Assembly (NCBI GenBank): GCA_014382695.1
Contig: JACNJF010000169.1
Span: forward strand, 1 to 54,947
Direction of reading: 5' to 3'
Length of the DNA: 54,947 nt
Origin: Gammaproteobacteria bacterium
GTDB lineage: Bacteria > Pseudomonadota > Gammaproteobacteria > GCA-001735895
A program made the translations under genes and the position numbers. This document shows, piece after piece, positions 49,313 through 54,947 of this stretch. The notes under the pieces are model-generated. The model was not told where the DNA came from. It did no database searches and saw nothing but the letters and a program-made list of their open reading frames with translations. How positions within the stretch are numbered: the stretch's first letter is position 1; the number at the start of each line of letters is the position of its first letter.

Positions 49313-50824
49313 TTGACCACATTACCTAACGGACAGCCACAAACCGAAACCATTCTGGATCACCGCCGCGCTGGCGTTCTATTACATCCGACCTCACTTC
49401 CCGGCGCCTTCAAGCAGGGCGATATCGGACAGGAAGCGCGCAATTTTCTGCACTTCATGGCGGATAGTGGCCTGTCGGTATGGCAGATGCTACCGATCGG
49501 CCCGACCCACGAAGACGGCTCGCCCTATCAATGCCTGTCGGCGCATGCCGGTAATCCGGAACTCATCAACCTCGACTGGTTGATTGAGAACCAATGGCTG
49601 AAGCAAAGTGAGCTGGATAATTTTTATCTCGGCTCCTCTAAAAACACCCTGCTGGAAACGGCAGCCGGGCGTTTCTTTGCTCAGGGCTCGGCACAATGGC
49701 TCACCAGGTTTAACCTCTTTACCGAACAGAACAGCGACTGGCTGCCGGACTATGCGCTGTTTATGGTATTAAAAAAAGCGCATCAGAATAGCGCCTGGAT
49801 GGACTGGCCGGAAGCCATAAAAAGCCGTGATCCGGCAGCACTCGCTGAGGCTGTCGAGCGTTGTGCAGAAGCGATTACCACCATCGAATTTATACAGTTT
49901 GTGTTTTTCACCCAGTGGCATGAATTACGTGAATACGCGCAAAAACTGGACATCAAACTGTTCGGGGACATGCCTATCTTCGTATCGATGGATAGTGCCG
50001 ACGTATGGTCGCGTAAGGACAATTTTCTGATGGATGCGAATGGCAACTGCGAATTTGTTGCCGGTGTGCCACCGGATGCTTTTTCCGATCTGGGTCAGCG
50101 CTGGGGCAACCCCTTATTCAACTGGGACAACATGCAGGCGCAGGGTTTCAGCTGGTGGATCAGTCGTTTCAAAACCCAGCTAGAGCTGTTTGATTTTATC
50201 CGCCTCGACCATTTTAGAGGACTGGAAGCCTGCTGGCATATTCCAGCTACATCGGAAAGCGCGGTGCACGGACACTGGGAGCCGTCTCCCGGCGAAAAAT
50301 TATTGCAACGCCTGCACGATCACTTCCATCAGCTGCCACTGATTGCCGAAGACCTGGGCCTGATTACCGCCCCGGTACGAGCACTACGTGATCAGTTTAA
50401 TCTGCCCGGCATGGTGATTCTGCAGTTTGCCTTCGACGCTCAGAATGACAACCTCTACCTGCCACACAACCATCATCATAACAGCGTGGTCTACTCCGGC
50501 ACCCATGACAACGATACCACCCTCGGCTGGTATCAAAGTCTGGATATCGTCGCGAAAACACAGTGCCATGAATATCTGGGGCATAACCCGAACGGCGCGC
50601 TCGATATGCCGTGGGCGTTCAATCGTCTGGCCCTGTCTTCGGTCGCGCAACTCGCCATACTGCCGATGCAGGACCTGTTATCACTCGACTCAAACCATCG
50701 CATGAACACGCCCGGCACTATGCAGGGTAACTGGCAATGGCGCTTCAAATGGAAACAGGTGTGGCCGGGTCTGGCCACCGACCTGGCCAAACTGGTTCGG
50801 CTTTACGGACGTCATCCTGATTGA
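49313..50824 (+). CDS. malQ: 4-alpha-glucanotransferase
   Basis: A 503-residue GH77 enzyme that disproportionates maltodextrins. Signature blocks include HPTSLPGAFKQGDIG, LPIGPTHEDGSPYQ, IRLDHFRGLEACWHIP, AEDLG and GTHDNDT. The start is a TTG at 49313, two codons after the GH57 stop in the same frame; CAGGA inside the GH57 end could serve as the ribosome binding site. No ATG lies near the N-terminus. It is the last gene of glgC–GH57–malQ. Confidence 0.93.
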   Translation: MTTLPNGQPQTETILDHRRAGVLLHPTSLPGAFKQGDIGQEARNFLHFMADSGLSVWQMLPIGPTHEDGSPYQCLSAHAGNPELINLDWLIENQWLKQSELDNFYLGSSKNTLLETAAGRFFAQGSAQWLTRFNLFTEQNSDWLPDYALFMVLKKAHQNSAWMDWPEAIKSRDPAALAEAVERCAEAITTIEFIQFVFFTQWHELREYAQKLDIKLFGDMPIFVSMDSADVWSRKDNFLMDANGNCEFVAGVPPDAFSDLGQRWGNPLFNWDNMQAQGFSWWISRFKTQLELFDFIRLDHFRGLEACWHIPATSESAVHGHWEPSPGEKLLQRLHDHFHQLPLIAEDLGLITAPVRALRDQFNLPGMVILQFAFDAQNDNLYLPHNHHHNSVVYSGTHDNDTTLGWYQSLDIVAKTQCHEYLGHNPNGALDMPWAFNRLALSSVAQLAILPMQDLLSLDSNHRMNTPGTMQGNWQWRFKWKQVWPGLATDLAKLVRLYGRHPD

Positions 50825-50861
50825 ATCTAACGCCACCGGCTTTGCGCCGATGGCCTTAGAT
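50825..50861. terminator. Hairpin between malQ and glucan phosphorylase
   Basis: Sixteen-base arms from ATCTAA (50825–50830) to TTAGAT (50856–50861) with two mismatches and a TTTGC loop, lying between two convergent genes. Neither side has a T run, so termination efficiency is uncertain. Confidence 0.45.
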
Positions 50862-50880
50862 GACGATTAAAGGCAGGCTA

Positions 50881-53436
50881 TTACAGCCAGATCAGACAAC
50901 CGGTTTCGAGTGGATGGCTCAGCAACTTATGGTATGGATACATACGGATGCGATAATGATTCATGCCGGAGTTGGATGGCTTCAACTGCAGTGAAAAAAT
51001 ATGGTTATCCTTATCCTGTTTGTCGTAATGGAAAAAGTGATGTTCACAGCCGCTCATTTCATCTTTCTGTTCATTATACTGGCCCACCACGCACTCCAGC
51101 ACGATATCATCCGATGACAGGCCATTCAGAAACGCACTCACCTGAATATTCAGGGATTCACCCGTCTTGATAAAGTCCTTTTCATTAAACACTCGCTCCA
51201 TCCGAATGTGATGCCAGTTATCTCTCACCTTCTTCTTCCACACCGCCAGCTCTCTGGCAGGCTCAGCATTATTCTGCGACAGAATCTGATTCTGTTTTTT
51301 GGCTGGAGAATAGAGTTTTTTCACATAGTCCATCACCATGCGTGAGGCATTAAAGCGCGGGATACAGGACTTCATCGAGCCCTTCGACAGCTTCACCCAG
51401 TATTTTGAATAGCCCTGTTTGCCGCGATTATAAAAGATAGGAATGATTTCATGCTCCATGATATCGAGCAGGTCATTCGACTCTTCGCGATCGCGGATCT
51501 CAGGATCAACCCCGACCCCATGCGGTGAAATCCCCCAGCCGTTGCGACCGTTAAACGCTTCTCCCCACCAGCCATCCAGCACACTCAGGTTCAGCACACC
51601 ATTGATGGCCGCTTTTTCACCCGAGGTTCCACTCGCTTCGAGCGGGTATTCTGGCGTATTGATCCACACATCCACACCCGTCACCAGGCTGCGCGCCATC
51701 GACATATTGTAATCTTCCAGCAGGATTATACGGCCCTGAAACTCCGGCATATGCGCATAGTTATGGATCGCCCGAATCAGGTCCTGACCGGGCTCATCAT
51801 TCGGATGCGCCTTACCCGCAAACACCAGAATGACCGGACGTTCAGGATCGTTCAACAATCGTGACAGACGGTCTTTATCCTTGAACATCAGGGTCGCGCG
51901 CTTATAGGTGGCAAAGCGTCGTGCAAAGCCCATCACCAGTACATCCAGCTCAGGGGTTCCAATGTATTGCGTGATGCGCCGCGTGAGCGCATCGTTGGCA
52001 TGATTCTTCTTATAACGGCGTTCGGTCAGGCGCAGAATATTTTCCAGCATCTGGGTCTTCAGCTCCTGGCGCAGGCTCCAGAAACGGTGATCGGGAATAT
52101 CGTCGATACACTTCCAGTAACTGCGATTCAATAACTGGTTACGCCATTCGCGATACCGCATATCGAACAGGTTGACCCATTCGCGTGCCAGAAAGGTCGG
52201 CACGTGTACCCCGTTGGTAACATAGGTAATCGGGTTTTCATCGGGTGGAATCTGTGGCCACACATACGACTCCATCTGCGAAGAAACGCCGCCATGAATA
52301 CGGCTCACCCCATTATGAAAGCGCGACCCACGCAGCGCCAGCGCAGTCATATTAAAACGCTGGTGTCCATTCGGAGAGTCACCCAGTTTCATAAACTGAT
52401 CAAACTCGATCTTCAAATTCTTACAGCAGGGAGTGAAATACTCCTTCATCTGATCGTAATCAAAAATATCATGCCCGGCAGGCACCGGGGTATGCGTGGT
52501 AAACACCGTACCCGCCCCAACCAGCTCCAGCGCACTGTTAAAATCCAGCCCTTTTTCCACCTGTTCGCGACAGCGTTCGAGAACCATAAACGCCGCATGA
52601 CCCTCGTTGATATGCCACACGGTTGGCTCCAGACCCAGCTTACGAATCAGGCGTACGCCACCAATACCGAGTACGATCTCCTGCTGGATGCGCATCACCT
52701 TGCCACCGCCATACAGCTGGAAGGTAATCTGCTGATCGGCTTCACTATTCTCTTCCAGGTTACTGTCGAGTAGATACATGCAGGTATGTCCGGCCATCGC
52801 TTTCCAGACTTTCAGCTTGACTACACGACCGGGGAATTCAACTTCAACATAGATCCGATTGCCTTCCTTATCCAGCGCTACATCGATCGGTAGCTCACTG
52901 AAACTGGTGGTCGAATAATGGGCGATCTGATTACCGTTGCCATCGATACGCTGGGTGAAATAGCCCTTGCGATAGAGCATCCCAATCGCCACAAACGGTA
53001 CCCCCAGATCGCTTACCGCCTTGCAGTGATCGCCCGCCAGAATTCCGAGTCCACCGGAATAGATCGGAAAGCTTTCATGCAAACCAAACTCCGCGCAGAA
53101 ATACGCAATCAGATCCGTATCGGCATCCAGATAGCCATCGATTTCATCGTGGGTAATTTTTTTCAGGTAACTGTTATAGGCCGACATGACCCGGTTATAT
53201 TCTTCCATGAACACGTTATCTCTGGCCGCATCATCCAGTGTTTTCTGAGAAATCCGGCGCAGGAAAACCTTCGGGTTGTGATCACACTTATCCCACAGCT
53301 CCAGATCAAGGCGATAAAAAAGCCCTCGCACATTACGATCCCAGCTGTATAAAAGGTTGTTGGACAATTCATTCATACCCAGTAATTTCTGGGGGATAAC
53401 AGGACGTACTTCTAACTCGTAAACAGTTGGTTTCAT
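50881..53436 (-). CDS. glgP: Alpha-glucan phosphorylase
   Basis: About 851 residues of GT35, of the type with an N-terminal DUF3417-like segment (NNLLYSWDRNVRGLFYRLD). It releases glucose-1-phosphate from glycogen with pyridoxal phosphate. The cofactor region is EASGTSGEKAAINGVLNLSVLDGWWGEAFNGRNGWGI, where the usual Met before Lys is Glu. ILAGDHCKAVSDLGVPF and HINEGHAAFMVLER are other blocks. I use the ATG at 53436; a GTG 48 bases upstream is the alternative. The C-terminal region after about 690 is less conserved. Confidence 0.92.
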   Translation of the reverse strand: MKPTVYELEVRPVIPQKLLGMNELSNNLLYSWDRNVRGLFYRLDLELWDKCDHNPKVFLRRISQKTLDDAARDNVFMEEYNRVMSAYNSYLKKITHDEIDGYLDADTDLIAYFCAEFGLHESFPIYSGGLGILAGDHCKAVSDLGVPFVAIGMLYRKGYFTQRIDGNGNQIAHYSTTSFSELPIDVALDKEGNRIYVEVEFPGRVVKLKVWKAMAGHTCMYLLDSNLEENSEADQQITFQLYGGGKVMRIQQEIVLGIGGVRLIRKLGLEPTVWHINEGHAAFMVLERCREQVEKGLDFNSALELVGAGTVFTTHTPVPAGHDIFDYDQMKEYFTPCCKNLKIEFDQFMKLGDSPNGHQRFNMTALALRGSRFHNGVSRIHGGVSSQMESYVWPQIPPDENPITYVTNGVHVPTFLAREWVNLFDMRYREWRNQLLNRSYWKCIDDIPDHRFWSLRQELKTQMLENILRLTERRYKKNHANDALTRRITQYIGTPELDVLVMGFARRFATYKRATLMFKDKDRLSRLLNDPERPVILVFAGKAHPNDEPGQDLIRAIHNYAHMPEFQGRIILLEDYNMSMARSLVTGVDVWINTPEYPLEASGTSGEKAAINGVLNLSVLDGWWGEAFNGRNGWGISPHGVGVDPEIRDREESNDLLDIMEHEIIPIFYNRGKQGYSKYWVKLSKGSMKSCIPRFNASRMVMDYVKKLYSPAKKQNQILSQNNAEPARELAVWKKKVRDNWHHIRMERVFNEKDFIKTGESLNIQVSAFLNGLSSDDIVLECVVGQYNEQKDEMSGCEHHFFHYDKQDKDNHIFSLQLKPSNSGMNHYRIRMYPYHKLLSHPLETGCLIWL

Positions 53437-53678
53437 AGTATCTGCCGCTAAAACATTAAAATAATTATCGCGCAATGATAGCACTCTGAAACCGCTGGAT
53501 CTATTGCATTGAAATGGTATAGCTGGTGAAACACAGGGTATGTTTAACCTGGAATAATTTTAAGGTTTTAGTGTCATCATCGGAACCGATCAAAACTCCG
53601 CCTTCGGCTCAATTATCAGTAGCCTGAACACGCCTTATTCCTCATAATTGCCAAGGTTAAAAAAACAGCGTCATTAAA

Positions 53679-54011
53679 ATGAAATTAGTCCACCTAAAAA
53701 TGCTCTGCCTGCCAGCCCTCGGCCTACTGTTCGCTGGCTGCGCTGCAACAGACTCGCACAACGTTAGCACCACACCCGACACCGAGCAGATAGAATACGC
53801 GCTAAAGCAGCAATGGGAGGGAGAACCTGCGCTCAATCTGCTCAGCGCCTACGGCAAACCGGACATGATCATCGATACCACGCTGCAGGGTGGGCCGGTA
53901 TCGGAAGGCTATGTATACGCCGACAATGAACTCATCGGCAGCCAGGAGTGCATCGATGTATTTGTGGTAGAGATGCAGACTAACATCATCTACGATTACT
54001 TTTGTCAGTAA
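53679..54011 (+). CDS. Small unknown lipoprotein
   Basis: A 110-residue lipoprotein with lipobox LFAGC (Cys21). The mature part contains LNLLSAYGKPDMIID and a C-terminal strand ECIDVFVVEMQTNIIYDYFCQ, recalling the small BamE/SmpA-like fold, but I would not name it. Two Cys residues remain in the C-terminal half. It lies between the phosphorylase and the second glgC. Confidence 0.6.
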   Translation: MKLVHLKMLCLPALGLLFAGCAATDSHNVSTTPDTEQIEYALKQQWEGEPALNLLSAYGKPDMIIDTTLQGGPVSEGYVYADNELIGSQECIDVFVVEMQTNIIYDYFCQ

Positions 54012-54105
54012 CAGGTGCAGCACATTTATCCATGAACGACTGGATATCAGTCCTCAATCAAAGCCCGCTCGCAGACAAGTTCAATACGCAATTAATTCGT
54101 TAGAC

Positions 54106-54947
54106 TCAGGTGGCAGCAAGTTTTGCAATCATGGCAGAAGTCACCAGTACGATGCCATCTTCATTGCGATAAAAATGCTGTGCATCCAGTGCGGCATCTT
54201 CGCCAATGATGGTGCCTTCCGGAACCTGACAATTGGAATCCAGCACTACACGGGTCAGGCGGCAATTGCGGCCAATATCACAGCCCGGTAAAACCACACA
54301 TTCCTTCAACACCGAAAACGAGTTAACCCTGACGTTATTAAACAGGATGGACTGCTCGACGGTGGAACCAGACACAATACAGCCCGCCGATACCACCGAA
54401 TTAATCGCGGTGCCCAGGCGTTCTTTATAATTGTAATTAAATTTAGCCGCTGCACGCTGGTAATGCACGGTACGTATCGGCCAGCTGTCATCATACAGAT
54501 CGAGCCGGGGCAGTAATTTGGTCAGATCAATATTCGCCTGCCAGTACGCACTCAAGGTGCCCACATCGCGCCAGTAAGGTTCATCGTAACTGACATTTTG
54601 AATGCTGCTACGTGAGAAGGGATGCGCAACAATCTTATACAGGCCGATGGACGATGGAATAATATCCTTGCCAAAATCGTGACTGGAATGGGTATTGAGC
54701 GCATCAGACGCCAGCTTTTCGGACAGCATACTGGCATTGAAAATATAGATCCCCATACTGGCAAGACTGCGTTCAGGATTGCCCGGAATGGTCGGCGGGT
54801 TCTCGGGCTTCTCCACAAAAGTGATGATATTTTCATCCTGATCTATACCCAGCACACCGAAATCGCGCGCTTCCTCGACTGGAACCTCGATGCAGGCCAC
54901 CGATATATCCGCCTTTTTTTCAATATGTTCACGCAGCATCACGCTGT
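54106..54947 (-). CDS. glgC: Second glucose-1-phosphate adenylyltransferase, 3' part
   Basis: About 279 residues visible; the gene continues past the right edge, so the N-terminal nucleotide motif is not in the window. [59 protein letters not shown] and the left-handed beta-helix repeats match GlgC. It is clearly a paralogue of the copy at 46321, with differences such as EEARDFGVLGID. The last partial residues before the edge correspond to the region after [10 protein letters not shown]. The relation of two GlgC copies is unknown; in some bacteria they form hetero-oligomers or respond to different effectors. Confidence 0.9.
   Translation of the reverse strand, partial: SVMLREHIEKKADISVACIEVPVEEARDFGVLGIDQDENIITFVEKPENPPTIPGNPERSLASMGIYIFNASMLSEKLASDALNTHSSHDFGKDIIPSSIGLYKIVAHPFSRSSIQNVSYDEPYWRDVGTLSAYWQANIDLTKLLPRLDLYDDSWPIRTVHYQRAAAKFNYNYKERLGTAINSVVSAGCIVSGSTVEQSILFNNVRVNSFSVLKECVVLPGCDIGRNCRLTRVVLDSNCQVPEGTIIGEDAALDAQHFYRNEDGIVLVTSAMIAKLAAT

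Overview
The window looks like chromosomal DNA from a gammaproteobacterium. The evidence is gene order and content: lptF/lptG divergent from pepA–holC–valS, the efp/epmA/epmB EF-P lysylation set, prmB, parC/parE, xerD, srkA, a FimX-like protein and a cnoX-type thioredoxin–TPR protein. Base composition by eye is moderate and fairly even. I see no rRNA, tRNA, CRISPR array, insertion sequence or prophage block, so this is mostly a core-genome region with a few less ordinary cassettes. I cannot place it below class with confidence.

Layout. (1) 0.2–3.8 kb: a DUF692 (MNIO)/DUF2063 pair of the bufferin/Hvf type, then a divergent HupE/UreJ-like membrane protein and a DUF4198 periplasmic protein, both suggesting metal handling. 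(2) 3.8–8.3 kb: a small zinc-ribbon protein, a cupin, djlA, prmB, then SCO1–PCuAC copper delivery proteins and psd. (3) 8.4–17.4 kb: two cyclic-di-GMP units flank the EF-P module. One is a sugar-type periplasmic-binding lipoprotein with a large Cache–HAMP–PAS–PAS–GGDEF–EAL protein. The other is a FimX-like protein with degenerate GGDEF and EAL motifs. Between them lie epmA, efp and epmB. (4) 17.4–28.5 kb: htpX, a CPA2 antiporter, parC, a hydrolase, parE, cnoX, xerD, a lysine-rich histone-H1-like protein and an RDD membrane protein. (5) 28.5–39.4 kb: lptG/lptF, pepA, holC, a small unknown gene, a hotdog-fold protein, a soluble PDC-sensor protein, valS, an unknown protein with an internal repeat, srkA and a GIY-YIG protein. 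(6) 39.5–42.5 kb: an unknown exported protein, a lipoprotein with one CxxCH haem motif, and mgtE. (7) 42.5–54.9 kb: a glycogen/maltodextrin cluster: glgA–glgB on minus, glgC–GH57–malQ on plus, glucan phosphorylase on minus, a small lipoprotein, and a second, partial glgC running off the right edge.

How the genes work together. GlgC makes ADP-glucose, GlgA polymerises it and GlgB branches it; phosphorylase, MalQ and the GH57 enzyme can remodel or degrade the polymer. EpmB isomerises lysine to beta-lysine, EpmA attaches it to Lys34 of EF-P, and no EpmC hydroxylase is seen. SCO1 and PCuAC commonly cooperate in copper delivery to cytochrome oxidase, and bufferin-type products bind copper, so the first 7.4 kb has a copper flavour. 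That link is inference.

No wholly new system is proved here. The best candidates for a second look are the binding-protein/c-di-GMP pair, the DUF692/DUF2063 pair with no visible precursor peptide, the hairpin that appears to bury the start of a small reading frame just upstream of mgtE, and several uncharacterised proteins (internal-repeat protein after valS, soluble PDC sensor, cytochrome-like lipoprotein).
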